From Homarus americanus (Eukaryota; Arthropoda; Malacostraca; Decapoda; Nephropidae), in contig NW_024748870.1 in the NCBI RefSeq assembly GCF_018991925.1, positions 3,248,705 to 3,312,704 of the forward strand: DNA of 64,000 bases, read 5' to 3'. Both the position numbers and the translations under genes were made by a program. Of this stretch, positions 35,346 through 48,877 are shown piece after piece; position 1 is the stretch's first letter, and each line of letters starts with the position of its first letter. Below the pieces are notes generated by a model. That model saw nothing but the letters and a program-made list of their open reading frames with translations, did no database searches and was not told the DNA's origin.

Positions 35346-36569
35346 AAAGCGTTACAGTATTAACGCGAGCTACAGTTGCTATTGATAGGTTTGATTATGT
35401 AATCGTTCAATGATTACATAATTACGTTTCAGATAGTCTGTGAGTTAGTATCATTGGTTCAAGTTTTTTCAAGGTTTTGTATGGTAATATTTTCTTCAAA
35501 TTGGTAGTAAGAGAACAAAGCAATACTAATGGCATTTAGTTATAGCAAAATGTCATTGCAACTGCGATACCGTTTGGCTCACTATCTAGAAATACCGAGT
35601 TACCAAGTATTATTTCATACTGTAGAAGCATGATGTGGGCTTTAAAGAAACGAATCTGAACTTTTATAGTATCACGATTATAAGCGTACGAGGCTTCCAT
35701 GTTTTTGTGTATTAATGGTGGCTGAGAATACTGTGAGGCATTAAACCATTTGTGAGAGATGAAGCAAGTAAAATAGTTTTTCCTAATTAAATATAACTTA
35801 ATATCGTTCAGTTAGTTCAAGTTTGTAAGGTTTGGTTATACTGTATGTCTTATAAATAATTTAATGCCGTTGTGTCACAGATAGCTATTGCAAACAGTTG
35901 TCTCAGCGGTGCAATTATCTTTCATTCTTGATTCTTAGTAAGTTTAGTTTCGTTCTTTCTAGTGTCTGTAACTTGTTAAACCTGTTTCGGCAATTATATA
36001 TAATCTATAATAATTCTGTAAACAATTAGGCAAACACTAAATATTAAAACCGCGCAAGATGTCTAAATATTGCCAAGTATGTATTGAGTTAGACGCATTG
36101 ACAAAATATTTCCCTCCAGTCAGGGGAAGAACTGAACTTACGAACCTATAAGATTCTGGGACCTGAACCTAAAGTATGGAGAATATCCTCGTGCAGGGAT
36201 ATTTTGGTCTCACATAAAATCATTTGACATTAGTTATTCAAGGGTAACTGTTATAACAGACTATTATCGTCATTCAGATCCTGGCTCTTGAGGGTATGTG
36301 GTGAGGCAGGAGCTCGGCGGTAATACTAAATGTTGATTGTGGACATAATATTGACAAAATTATCTGAAGGTGAAGGTAACACAAAATATTTTGAAACATT
36401 TAATAAAAGTTGTACACACAGAGAGACTTCAGTACTGTAACATAAGCAAAGTTCTCTCAATGTCTTATGAATAAAATAAATGATAAGTAAAATATATTGA
36501 TTAATACTTCTAAACCAATATAGAGCTTTAAGTAATATTATATATTAACTAAGAAACCATACGTCCAAA

Positions 36570-36574
<5 letters not shown>
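35346..36574. other. AT-rich intergenic DNA
   Basis: No gene or known repeat was recognised. Confidence 0.45.

Positions 36575-36645
<71 letters not shown>
36575..36645. repeat. (TA)n microsatellite
   Basis: About 35 uninterrupted TA units. Confidence 0.98.
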
Positions 36646-36650
<5 letters not shown>

Positions 36651-36720
36651 AATTACATCTCAGGTGAGTACTCACTGAAGATGTCGAATAACATCACCCT
36701 AGCACCTACAGTGATTTACT

Positions 36721-38288
<1,568 letters not shown>

Positions 38289-38762
38289 TTATGAAATGGC
38301 ATCTTTTTCGAGTGTCAATGTCACCTGAGTTTCACTTTGTGCTTGTAGCGGCAGGTGGCACATTGCTGGCTCGATGTGGGAGTCATTTGGCGCTGAGGGG
38401 AAATCCGTCGGCTCAAGGGAGAAGTCCGTCGTTTCGAGGTGGGAGTCTTTGGTTTTGGGACTGAAGTTCGTCTGCTCAAGGGGAAGGTCCTTCGGCCTGA
38501 GGGGAAAGTTCTTGGGCTTGGCAGAGGAGTCCTTTGGTTCGGAAGTGAATTTCGTTGAGTCCTTCGACTTCTGAGGAAAATCCACGAGTTTGAGGGGAAA
38601 AGCCAACGTAAAGGAGGAAGACTTGCTATCGTCCGTTGGATGGTGGAGGTCAACCTCATCCTTCGTCGTGACGTCCTTTGTAACTGGCATCTCGTCTTGG
38701 AGGCTAAGAGTTTGCTCGTAGGTGGTGTATGTGTAGTCAGGTGAAGTGTGACTCATAACAAA
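38289..38762 (-). CDS. Probable C-terminal tail exon of the K2P channel, with heptapeptide repeats
   Basis: A minus-strand acceptor with a strong pyrimidine tract (CTCCTCCCCTGTACCAG) precedes 38762. The exon opens in phase 0, exactly matching the phase-0 donor of the channel exon ending at 42719, and runs 157 codons to a stop. The sequence is hydrophilic. From about 38597 to 38361 it is a degenerate 7-residue repeat with consensus x-x-P-K/T-D/N-F/S/L-P/S (examples AKPKNFP, LRPKDLP, LEPTDFP). It would form a disordered cytoplasmic tail rich in Ser/Thr-Pro sites. The link to the channel is inferred from phase, strand and absence of other exons. A separate gene or a different isoform end is possible. 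Confidence 0.6.
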   Translation of the reverse strand, partial: FVMSHTSPDYTYTTYEQTLSLQDEMPVTKDVTTKDEVDLHHPTDDSKSSSFTLAFPLKLVDFPQKSKDSTKFTSEPKDSSAKPKNFPLRPKDLPLEQTNFSPKTKDSHLETTDFSLEPTDFPSAPNDSHIEPAMCHLPLQAQSETQVTLTLEKDAIS

Positions 38763-39054
38763 CTGGTACAGGGGAGGAGAGGAATGGACAAATCAGGTGT
38801 TAGGTCATGCATATTAGCAGACGACAGGTAAACCACACACAGGGGCACGAGCTGAACACGAGACGGACTCGACGGCAGGTTTAGTACAAACACACAGCAA
38901 GGCAGAATACAGCCAGGACATTTGAGCACAGTGCCAATGACATAGTGAGTTTATTACAAGCAGATATATTTCATTTTAACAAATCAACGTAAAACTGTAA
39001 ACAAACTGTGGCCTTTATATTAGCACAAGAAGGTAATTGCATGAAAGCATTTAC

Positions 39055-39270
39055 AGTACAAGTAGCGCGTTATAGTAGGTACAAATAGCTATAGCACTCA
39101 CAAGTAGCACACTGGTACGTAAAAGTAGCGCATTACTGCACTTTAAGTAGCATTTTTCAACACGTTCAGTTTGGGCACTATAGCACGCAGAAATAGGACA
39201 TCATAGCGCATTTAAGTAGCACACCATATCACGTACAAGTAGTAGGGTATTATAGCATAAACAAACAGAG
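39055..39270. repeat. Degenerate tandem repeat based on AAGTAGCRC / TATAGCAC
   Basis: About ten loosely spaced copies of AGTAGCACAC, AGTAGCGCAT and TATAGCAC words recur every 20-35 bases. Confidence 0.7.
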
Positions 39271-40867
39271 CAGTGTAGCACCGAGAAGCATATCAGCTTT
39301 GCAGCACAAACTCGACAAACTGCATTGTATAAACAAAACAAAACACGGAGGTATTTTTTATAGACTAACAAGTATTTATATTCTTATCGCGTAGTTATTA
39401 CCTAGTAACGTATACCGTACCACTGTAACGGTGAAATATCCCCAGTGGAGGATATGGGATGGAGACTATAAAATATTGACTTTTCGAAATGATAGATGGT
39501 TTAGCCTGTAGTGGATAAGAAGTGTAGCCTACTGAATGGTTAAACGCGTTTTGAATGGACTAATATTTATCTTACCTGTACTGATGATTTTCAATATAAA
39601 ATAAATACTTTGGTTTTTAATTTTTGAACATTAAAATATGTACGTTGCTAGTGCTTTGTTTTTTGTTGGTATCTTAGATTACAACTCTGGAAATAAATAT
39701 ATACAAGGTAAAGAAATTGAAAAACAAATTACTTCTTTTGTTTATGAAAATTACTTGTATGATATCGCTTTTATAGTATTTTACCGATCCCGATTCCGTG
39801 TAAAGCTCAGTGTTATAATACAAATATTTCATCTAGACTACTTTAGTGCAGGTTGAAACACGGCCCCCCACTGTACTATGACTGCATCTCAGTTGGTTTA
39901 ATGTGGCATAATTTTTAATTGTTGATTGACCAGTGTAGGTAATTGCTAACCTTTTATTGAGTTTAAGTTAATTTGTATTTTTTTTAGGGAGATAAGACTA
40001 AATTTAAACGACCTTTGTGTTGGCTTTGAGCAAAACATTGACGATTTTTTTTTCGGTTTTGAGTCTTGGCAAGTGATGTTAATTTGGAAGATGAGGTAGA
40101 GAGCCACCCACAACACAAAAAGCAGCGGCTGTTCTCAGATTAGATAACGGAGAAATAAAAAAGTGAATCGGATTAGGACCCATGATAACATTTCACTCCC
40201 ATTGTTCCTTTAAGTTTCAACACAATCGGTCTTACTTTATAGAACTCGAGAGCTGATATATGACACACGACACACATTTGAAACATAAAGGAGCCAACCA
40301 GAACGAAAAGGAAAATGAGAAAAATCAGTATACAAGGTCTGGCATCTGTACTCCACCTGGGTGTGATTGATGTGGCGAGTTGGCGAGATTTTAGTTGTGG
40401 TATTTGCGTAATACAGCAGTACAGTACATTAATTCTGAAACTGTTATTGAATATGCAACGGAGGAATTCCAATTCATGTGTGTGTGTGTGTGTGAGAAAG
40501 GCATCAAGGTTGAGTTTGGTTCGTGTGGGTGCGCCTCTTAAGTCTTAGTTGCCAGGTATGTAGCGGAAAATGGCAAAAAATATTAATGTCAACCAATATA
40601 TTTTGATGTTTATAAAAAGAGATGGAGTATCTGTGAAGCGTAAGCGTTGTGAAGACGTCGCGTAGAATTATATATAGAATTGTGCTTTACCGTTAATCAG
40701 CTGTTTGTTAATTTATTCAAAGTTTTCACATTAGCAGAGTCTATACCACACTTTTACCTCAAACGAATTTCCTCTCTTGTCAAGTCCTGTATGTACGAAG
40801 ACCTGTACACACACACACGCACACACACTCCTTTGCGCGTGCATTTTAACCCGTGTACACAAAAAAG

Positions 40868-40957
<90 letters not shown>
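40868..40957. repeat. (CA)45 microsatellite
   Basis: A long uninterrupted CA array. The Thr-His and Cys-Val ORFs over it are artefacts. Confidence 0.98.
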
Positions 40958-40959
<2 letters not shown>

Positions 40960-42229
40960 TAAAACCAGTGCACACTAACACAAAGACACACAAATACAAA
41001 TTCTCTCAGCACTGTAAGAACTAAGTCAGTACGTCTGAAGCTTCACCAGTAATATGCTTAAATCTGAAGCTTTACCAGTAATAAGCTTAAAGCAGACTTG
41101 GTGTATTAGGGGTCATATCAAGGTTTCAAAGTTAACAGCACCATACTGTATTTGTATGTATGTATGTATGTGTGTATGTATGTATATAAGGAGCCTGATA
41201 GTATAAGTGACACAACATAATTTCAACCCCCTGAACTTTAACCTTTTCCACCACCACACCTGAACTTTTGCACCATAGACACACAACTTTTTTTTAACAT
41301 AGATAAACAGAGATTACAAAAACAACACCGTGCCGACCTTTGACACCCCTAATACGACTGACCTCTTGAAACAACGCGACTGTGGTTACTTCGATACGCA
41401 GATCCTTTTCTCTCGTTCGTCTTCACATACTCACGCAGGCATATAAAATTATTCCACTTAACATCATGCGCTCATTGAAATACACTGAGGATAACGTTCA
41501 TTGACTCTGATTTAAAGCAATTAGTATCATATATTCAGCCTTGACATGCACCTAGACGTGCCTAGATTGCAGACTTACGAATCAATATTGACAAGAACCA
41601 TGCTGTGAATGCGCATTTATAACCCTCATTCGCGTTACTCAGTGTTTACATATCCACACTCACTCACACACAAACACACTCTAGTAGGATTTAATCATCT
41701 ATAAAAAAGGTGTTTAGATATTTCATGGATTATTTGTTGTTTACTTCAGTGAAATAGCTTTTAAGAAAGGGTCTTTTTCCAGTTATTTGACTATGACTTG
41801 TACCTTACTGTCACTGCGGTAACCTCCTCAGTACATTTACAGTCATCGTTGTCCTAGAAAAAGAAAGAGAAATTGTCGAGGGCAACAGGTTAGAAAAAAA
41901 CCTCAACAGATTACGAGATCGATGGCTATTTTAAACTCTGAAAAGGGTCAAGACGTTCCGGAAATTGATTAAAAAGCGAGATAAAACATTTTTATATTAA
42001 ATAATATACATGAAGGTATTTCAGATCTCTTTATGTATGCATGTTTAAGCAGTAAGCAACAATATAATCAGTACAGTATTCCCAGAAAAAGTTTATAAAG
42101 AATAGTGTTTGAAAGTGTTAATGCGTTGTGACTTTAACGAAAAAAATATATATGTAAATTGGAAAATAAGGTGATGAAGCGACACATTGTTTCCAATAAA
42201 TGAAAAGTGAAAAAAAGTCATTAGTTATT

Positions 42230-42440
42230 AAGTTAGAGAAACAGTAATAAAGTGAGAGAAACCTTTATAAAGTGAGAGATACTGATATAACTTGAGACAA
42301 ACAGTTGTAAAGTGAGAGAAACTGATATAAAGTGAGACAAACAGTTATTAAGTGAGATAAACTATTATAAATTGTAAGAAGGCAGCTGCAATAGACAAAA
42401 TAAAGTGTAAAGTAAACGTAAAGTAAAGATAAAGTAACAG
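42230..42440. repeat. Degenerate tandem repeat AAAGTGAGAGAAAC / AAAGTAAA
   Basis: About seven units of roughly 20-24 bp with core AAAGTGAGAGAAAC run to 42365. AAAGTAAACGT-type short repeats follow to 42440. Confidence 0.75.
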
Positions 42441-42718
42441 GGGACAGTAGTGTTGAGAATTATAAGTGTCCTGTAGCAGTGATGAAGATAAATAATGCAT
42501 TAAAGTTTACAAAGAAAGATAAACAAACCGAAGCAACAAAACGCAAGAAAAGCGAATGAAAAACAGAATTAAGAAGTAAACAAAGACAAGAAATAAAATA
42601 AATTAGCGCTAAACTGTAAAGAAAATAAATGTAAACAATAACGAGGTATATATAGAAAGACGCTAGATGTAGATAGAGGAAAGTATATAAACATGAGGTA
42701 GAAGGAAGAGAACTTTAC

Positions 42719-43208
42719 CTCTTTACGCATTGGTCCCATCAAGTGACTGAGAGGGGGCTTTCGTACCATTCCCGCCCCGAACAGCGCCGAGATGCCGGGG
42801 ATACCCATGGGAGAGACTAACGGGGAGGTGGATGGCTCTGTGGACGATGATCCGGGCGACGAAGGGGTGTCACTACTACCGTTCTCCGTCGTCCCGCCTT
42901 GAACCGCGATGATGCTGCTTAGCTGAGGAAGATTAATATTACTCAGATTATGATAACGTTTTACCATAGGGGTATATTTGAAGGATTCGTATAGTTCAAC
43001 GATAGTTTTTTTTTTAACCTGTCTGTGTGTGGAAATAGGGTAGAAGTAGTTACATGCTAATTTTGAACTGTTGGACTAATTTATACAGTATATTGTCTTG
43101 TTTTATATAATATTTTTTTTCGTTCTCTGCAGGTAACCGCTAGGCTTTTGCTTCTATCCATATAACCTATTTTTTCGGTCATTTATTTCATTATTATTTG
43201 TCACGCTA

Positions 43209-43260
<52 letters not shown>

Positions 43261-45360
43261 TGAAGCATAAGGTTGACAGTAGCCTTTGAGTGTTGTCTGA
43301 GGAAGGTGGGGTCATTCTGTTTGATGCCCATCTGTTGCATAAGCTTCTTCATCTCCTCAGCGCTGCGTATCATTGAACTCTGGAGCCGCTTGGACTTGAG
43401 GGCTTTGGTGATAAAGTTCGCCACCATGACCCAGTAGCCTAGTCCGATCATGATCCACAAGATGACGCAGATCTGGTACACGTAGATCGTCGCCCCTTCT
43501 GACTGTGAACCTGTGTTGATGAGGAGGGAGATAAAGGTATGTGGTGAGGAGGAGGGTTGTTAGTTAGAGGTAAAGTCAAGAGGTACTGTATGGGATGCTG
43601 ATAGTATTCATTATACTTGTGAGGTTTAATACATCATAGTTAAGGAGCTAATTCTTCGTATTTAAAGAGATGTATAGTCATTATACTCAAGGGGATTCCT
43701 CCAACGTGTTTAAAAGGAGAGTTTGAAGAGGAAATTGCACCAACCAGTAACGAAATCCCCAAAGCCGATGGTGGTGAGGGTGATGAAGGCGTAGTAGACA
43801 CTCTCCAGATAGGTCCAGTCCTCTAGGGTGGTGAAGACAGCGCCAGGCAAGAAGATGAACACCACGAACCCAATAATGATGTAAAAACCGGTGGCCATTG
43901 CGATGATCCCCCGAGAATGTTGCTTTTGTACGTCTAGCTGTTGAGAGAACCAGGGTGAGGGTGGTGAAGATGATGATGATGATGATGATGATGATGGTGG
44001 TCGGGGTGATGGTGACGAGGGTGAGGGTGCTTGATGATGAGGGTGTTAATGGTGATGGTAAACATAATTGTGCGTTCGGTCCCTCATTTGATTATTCTGT
44101 GTTCAGTAACTCGCTTGACTGATTCCATAAAGACTCTCCATTGATTTTTCTGTTCAGTTACATCTCGCTTGACACTTACACTGGGGAGAGGTTAGGTTAA
44201 GTCAGATGAGGTTAGGTTAGATTGGGTTAGGTTAGCGTTAGGTAGGGGGAGGTTAGGTTAGATTTGCATTCACACGGGCCGCTAAGGCTGCATGTGAATT
44301 AGCTCTGTTACAAACTAATAGCTCTACAACAATGCGTATATACTCCAATACCACATAGGTTAGTTTTTCACGCACATGACAATAATGTGCAATATTTCTT
44401 TTTCTTGAATCAAACCAGTGTGATACTTATATGTCAGGATGTAGGCAAACATTTAATGGTAGAAGGTTATCATATAGCACCAGACTATTGTGAAATTAGC
44501 AGTAATGCAACCACAACCTTGACTACTCCCCATCATCTTGCATTTGTCACAAATATTACTTCTGAGCTGAACCCCATACCATTTCCCTTAAATATAAGTT
44601 TCAGTAATCATCATATTGCTTCTGATAAACTTAACCTCCTATCTTATATTAATGAGACACAGTTTCCTGACTTACAGGATTCTCTTCCTTTATATTTATC
44701 TTCCGGTATAATCCTACCTGGTTTTATTATACCTACCATCATATTTATCAGTTCCTTGATTGCTATGATAATTTGTTACAGGAAGATTTCTTCTAGGTAC
44801 ACAATAGTTTCTAAGAAAACTTTTCGGAAGGAATTACAAAAACATAAAAACAACGAAAAAGTTTAGCTAAGCATACCTTTTTGTAACAAGGTTAGGTACA
44901 CCTAGGTTTTAAACCGTGAGGCCATCGGTTGGAGGTAGCCGAGCGGTGTAACAGCACCATTTGTATTATATAAATATTTACCCAAATGTATAATATCAAA
45001 ATATTCACCAGGTCATTCACCAATGTGTATGAATGAATTGGTGAGTTGACATTTCCTCCGGGGAGCGAGCGAGGTCAAGCTGGGTCAGCACATCTCAGCA
45101 ACACCATCTGACGCATTTCCTTTTGAGGCCTGCTTGTCCACCCTCTCTCCCTGGTGTGAGAGAGAGACTCTCTCATATCACTTGTTACCCAGTGAACACC
45201 TCACTTAAGTGTTCTCCTGAAGTGCACTAAGACACTTCCCTTAGTATAGAAGGTACAATACATTCTCAACTGAACTCAGTACCTGTGAAACTATATTTTC
45301 TACAATAAAAGAAAACCAACAAAGTGTTTACTTCAGCCCTGCCACTTATCAATTCAAGAA

Positions 45361-45452
<92 letters not shown>

Positions 45453-47317
45453 GTGACCAACACATTTGGTTAGGTTAGGTTAGGGTGGTAATCTTCAGGT
45501 GAAATAAGCTGGGGTGTATTGATCTTCAGGTGATCTCTTGCCTGTAATTTTGATGACATACAGTACAGTAAGGCTTTTCCCCGTTGAGTACAATTGTCCG
45601 TGGCTGAGGTCACCACCACCACCACCACCACCACCACCACCACCACCCCCACACACAACACACAGTAGTGACGTTAAGTTTACTCAGCTGCTCCGAGGAT
45701 CATATTCAGTAAAAGCTGTAATTTATTCATTTATCTCGTTGAAAACACAAGTGTAAGTAAGCTTATTGTAGTAACTGATAGGGTATGTGTGTATTACAAT
45801 TAGGTCACCTGTGGTATGATTCCCAAATATTCTTACGAGAGGCAATGCGAAAATGGCGAAGAAATGATACTGGATTTTCTTTTCTTAACCAGATAAGTTT
45901 TCGCATTTCATTTATGGGAGTAAGCAAGGTTAAGACACGCTCACAGCAGCTAACGTTCGATTTGATATTTTGTATACGATAATAATTCCAACCATTGTCA
46001 GATACACGAATTAATATGCCATCTATCTAGTATTTGTATTTCTACCACCACCACCACCACCACCACTCTCACTCACCTTGGACCTGAAGAGCTTGAAGAG
46101 TTGTTCGCCGAAGAACTCAGAGGTCCAAGCTAGCAGCATACCTGTGAGGGGGATGCCTACCAGAGAGTACACCATACACATGATGCGTCCAGCTGCCAAC
46201 GAGGGCGAGATGTGTCCGTAGCCTGGAGGAGAGGGTGGAAGGGATGTGTCGGAATGAATGAAAAGGTGAAAGAGAGAGTAAGAGATGTGTAAGAATGAGA
46301 AGAAAATATCTACAGGCTACAGCAGCAGGAAAGAGATTAGGTCATTCTGGGGAATAAAGTAGTGAATACCGCCATGACAGAACCCCTCTTAAGCTAACAA
46401 ACACAGCTCAAATCATTAATAATCATTATGGTACTTTATAAAGAAGCCTTCAATCTACTATGGACAGAAGATATCAAACGAAAAAGACTATAGATGAACT
46501 AAACACGAGTCTATGTAGTAATAATTAACTTCATTATGGCATGTGTTGAAAGGCTTCGATTCGCTTTTGTTTTGAAAATCATGTCTACCACGAGTTGGAA
46601 TCCCCGTACAGTCATTTAGTTAGAAGTATCGTACTGGATCGCGTTTTTAAATAAAGAATAAAGAAATAAGTCATCGTTTTGGTATACAAGTTAACACATT
46701 AGTTAAAGGTTAAAGACTTTCATATATCGTAAATAAGCAAGGCTAAAAACACTGGACACAAATGAAAGGCATACATATTTTGCATTTATATAAGAGGATA
46801 ATGAACGATATCCCTGTCTTTCTGCTATGTGTTTTGAATATATATTATCTGAGAGCCAATTTGCCAAACCACTTTTCCTTTCCACGGTGTTAGATGTAAA
46901 TACTGCTTTACGTGCGGTCTGTTGGAGAGATACTTTGCGAAAACTTTATTTGGAACGTCCGTGAATCTCAGAACTTGCTATTATGACATAAATTTTCCCA
47001 GATTTGAATTAACTCGTGACGTGTTCAGTAAACTGGTTTCCGTTACGTAACATTATGATAATATTACCGATTATACATGATTTATTCTGTTTCTTAAAAT
47101 AGCATAAACATATACAAAATTAACGATAAAATTTGACTAATGACCATTTATCCCTACACGTTACAAAGGTCACTGTATACAATAGTCACCGATATATATA
47201 TATATATATTTCATTAAATCAAATGAAACGTGATAAATACTTGATAATGAAGGAAACAACGGTACTTGTCCCTGAAGATGTCTTGAATAAAGACAAAGCT
47301 AAGGTATCGTTGTTTCC

Positions 47318-47375
<58 letters not shown>

Positions 47376-47690
47376 TACCTCTGCATCATCCGTGTAGCTT
47401 GTAAAGAAAAAAAAAGGTTATGAATACCATTAACCACAAATAATTAATTGAAAATAAAGATTAATTATCAGGAAGACATTTTTGATATTCAGTAAAATTA
47501 CACGAAACAGGAAAGAATTTTGTATATTATTTTCTCAGCCAGCAATTCGTAAGTGTATGTTGTGTATGGATATGTATGTATGTATGTATGTATGTGTTAC
47601 GTGTATCAGTATGTAAATATATATATATGTGTCATTAAATATGAAAGCATTATTTTTCGCTTCTTATATTTTGCGTACTATGAGAGAGAA

Positions 47691-47721
<31 letters not shown>

Positions 47722-47945
47722 GGTAGACAGAGAGACAGTACAGTACTTACCTATAGTAGACAGACACACATACAGGTAGACAGACAGACAGACAGTACAG
47801 TACTTACCTATAGTAGTAGAGACGGTCATGGAGAAGTAGAGGGCGTCGATGAAGGACCAGGGATACTTCACCTCTACCGTCACGTTCTCCTGGTGGAGGT
47901 GGGGACACACTCGCTCCACTTCCAGGGTCGCCGCCACCCTCCTAT
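42719..47945 (-). CDS. Two-pore-domain potassium channel (K2P), partial: five exons, 5' end not in window
   Basis: Exons in transcript order: 47945-47808, 46222-46077, 43937-43745, 43510-43260, 42922-42719. All join in phase, giving about 310 residues. The first exon carries the extracellular cap end and pore helix 1 (WSFIDALYFSMTVSTTIG). An intron splits the filter glycine codon, as I recall for many KCNK genes, and the next exon resumes YGHISP, then transmembrane segments M2 and the start of M3. Exon 3 has M3 (GFYIIIGFVVFIFLPGAVF) and pore 2 with TTIGFGD. Exon 4 has M4 (YVYQICVILWIMIGLGYW) and a basic post-M4 segment. Exon 5 is a Ser/Pro/Thr-rich cytoplasmic region. Both filters are intact, so a K+-selective leak channel at the plasma membrane is expected. 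The GFGDFVTG filter resembles TREK/TWiK-type members; subfamily is unsure. The M1 exon and start codon were not found up to 64000. Confidence 0.92.
43209..43257. repeat. (CT)n microsatellite abutting a K2P splice donor
   Basis: On the coding (minus) strand the donor CAG|GTGAGA runs straight into (GA)n, so the microsatellite forms the start of the intron. Confidence 0.95.
44190..44262. repeat. Interstitial TTAGG-type array
   Basis: Degenerate copies of GGTTA(G) occur between 44190 and 44262 inside a K2P intron, upstream of the Env-like ORF. Arthropod telomeres are TTAGG repeats. Confidence 0.7.
44303..44869 (+). pseudogene. Membrane-glycoprotein-like ORF, possible retroelement/viral Env fragment
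   Basis: A single open frame spans 44303-44866 with stop at 44867, about 188 codons, lying antisense in a K2P intron. No ATG starts it; the first in-frame Met is within HLMVEGY. It has five N-glycosylation sequons (NQTS, NATT, NITS, NISF, NETQ), two cysteines, then a hydrophobic segment (SSGIILPGFIIPTIIFISSL and beyond) and a short basic tail RKxSSRY...KKTFRKELQKHK. This is a type I membrane-protein C-terminus. The order (short Cys segment after FFLNQTSVILIC, sequons, one transmembrane helix, basic tail) resembles the C-terminal part of baculovirus-F-like Env proteins of errantivirus-type elements. This is inference; no LTRs or pol were found beside it. The N-terminal receptor/fusion part is absent, so it is a fragment. 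Confidence 0.45.
45364..45449. repeat. (AT)n microsatellite
   Basis: About 43 units in a K2P intron. Confidence 0.98.
45466..45540. mobile_element. TTAGG tract joined to partial TCACCTGAAGAT MITE
   Basis: GGTTAGGTTAGGTTAGGGTGG leads, after 20 bases, into TAATCTTCAGGTGAAATAAG, the inner part of the 15426 MITE arm, and a second GATCTTCAGGTGATC. The same TTAGG-then-TAATCTT order recurs at 57428. Confidence 0.65.
45608..45647. repeat. (CAC)n trinucleotide repeat
   Basis: About 13 units. A second, shorter array at 46046-46065 lies just before a K2P splice donor. Confidence 0.95.
47320..47371. repeat. (AT)n microsatellite
   Basis: About 26 units in the K2P intron between the first two found exons. 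A shorter one is at 47187-47208. Confidence 0.97.
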
Positions 47946-47984
47946 CTGCAACACACTGACACCTGGTAGCTTTACACTGCGACA

Positions 47985-48062
47985 GGTGGTCTTTAAACTG
48001 CGGCAGCGAGTCTTATAACTGCGACAGGTGGTTTTAGAATGTTTATTATGACACGTTATGAT
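47985..48062. repeat. Duplicated block with AACTGCGGCAGGTGGT units, copy 1
   Basis: It resembles 48415-48525. Units of about 24 bp (AACTGCGACAGGTGGTTTT) are followed by AGAATGTTTATTATG. Together they mark a local duplication of roughly 450 bp spacing next to the K2P exon at 47945. Confidence 0.75.
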
Positions 48063-48270
48063 TGTAATAATAATAATAATAATAATAATTAAACGGTTTA
48101 TTGAAAGAGAATAACAGCCAGAAGGCTGAAAATATACAGTTACATATTTGGGGAATGGGTTTCGATTTACAAATAATATACAAGTAACATAAGTGATACA
48201 AATAATATATATAATAACTAGATGGGGAAAAGCTCAAACTACAGGGCATTTCAACATAGTGACAGTGCAA
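48063..48270. repeat. Dispersed repeat R3, copy 1, with (AAT)n end
   Basis: (AAT)n is followed by TTTATTGAAAGAGAATAACA and GAAGGCTGAAAATATACA. It is repeated at 48585-48700 with the same order. Confidence 0.75.
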
Positions 48271-48414
48271 GAAGTAGGATTTACTGGGAGTGAATACACT
48301 GGTTTATTACAAGTTCTTGATAATTTTTACAATGGTTGGGACTGGGCTGTTCTTATCGCGATCAGTTCGTGCACGTATGGGCTGGATGCGGTTGTGGTGT
48401 AGAACAGCAATTCT

Positions 48415-48525
48415 CGGGCAGGTGGTCTTTTAACTGCCGCAGGTGGTTTTAAAACTGCGGCAGGTAGTCTTTAAACTGCGGCAGGTGGTCTTAGAATGTT
48501 TATTATGCAACGTTATGTTTGTAGA
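48415..48525. repeat. AACTGCGGCAGGTGGT tandem block, copy 2
   Basis: There are four units of about 24 bp, then AGAATGTTTATTATG, matching 47985-48062. Confidence 0.75.
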
Positions 48526-48584
48526 TCATTTTAGTTTAGCTGATCTAAGGCCTGGGTGAGCTACTGCTTCAGCTGGTATATTGG

Positions 48585-48585
48585 G

Positions 48586-48626
<41 letters not shown>

Positions 48627-48790
48627 TAACGGTTTATTGAAAAAGTTCTGCAGCCCGAAGGCTGAAAATATACATTGGACATAAATGACTTATTACATAC
48701 AGTGGTGGTTTAACAAAAGCCTTCATTAGAGAAAGGTAAAGGAACATACAGTGAACATACAGATTAATGTAGGATTGTACGTGTTGAACA
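48585..48790. repeat. Dispersed repeat R3, copy 2
   Basis: (AAT)n is followed by TTAACGGTTTATTGAAAAAG and GAAGGCTGAAAATATACA, as in copy 1 at 48063. Confidence 0.75.
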
Positions 48791-48811
48791 GCAAATACGT
48801 AGTGTAGTAAC

Positions 48812-48812
48812 G

Positions 48813-48857
<45 letters not shown>
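48812..48857. repeat. (GT)n microsatellite
   Basis: About 22 units, next to the LINE tail at 48880. Confidence 0.97.
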
Positions 48858-48860
<3 letters not shown>

Positions 48861-48877
48861 TCGCGCTTTGACTATAT

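Larger units (their letters stand above)
38763..42718. other. Presumed large last intron of the K2P gene
   Basis: It holds degenerate repeats (39060-39270), a long (CA)n (40868-40957), GTAT repeats (41155-41185) and an AGTGAGAGAAAC-type tandem (42230-42365). No other coding exon was recognised. Confidence 0.5.

Noticed and set aside
40680..41024. ORFs rich in Thr-His and Cys-Val
   Set aside because: They are translations of (CA)n and (GT)n arrays.
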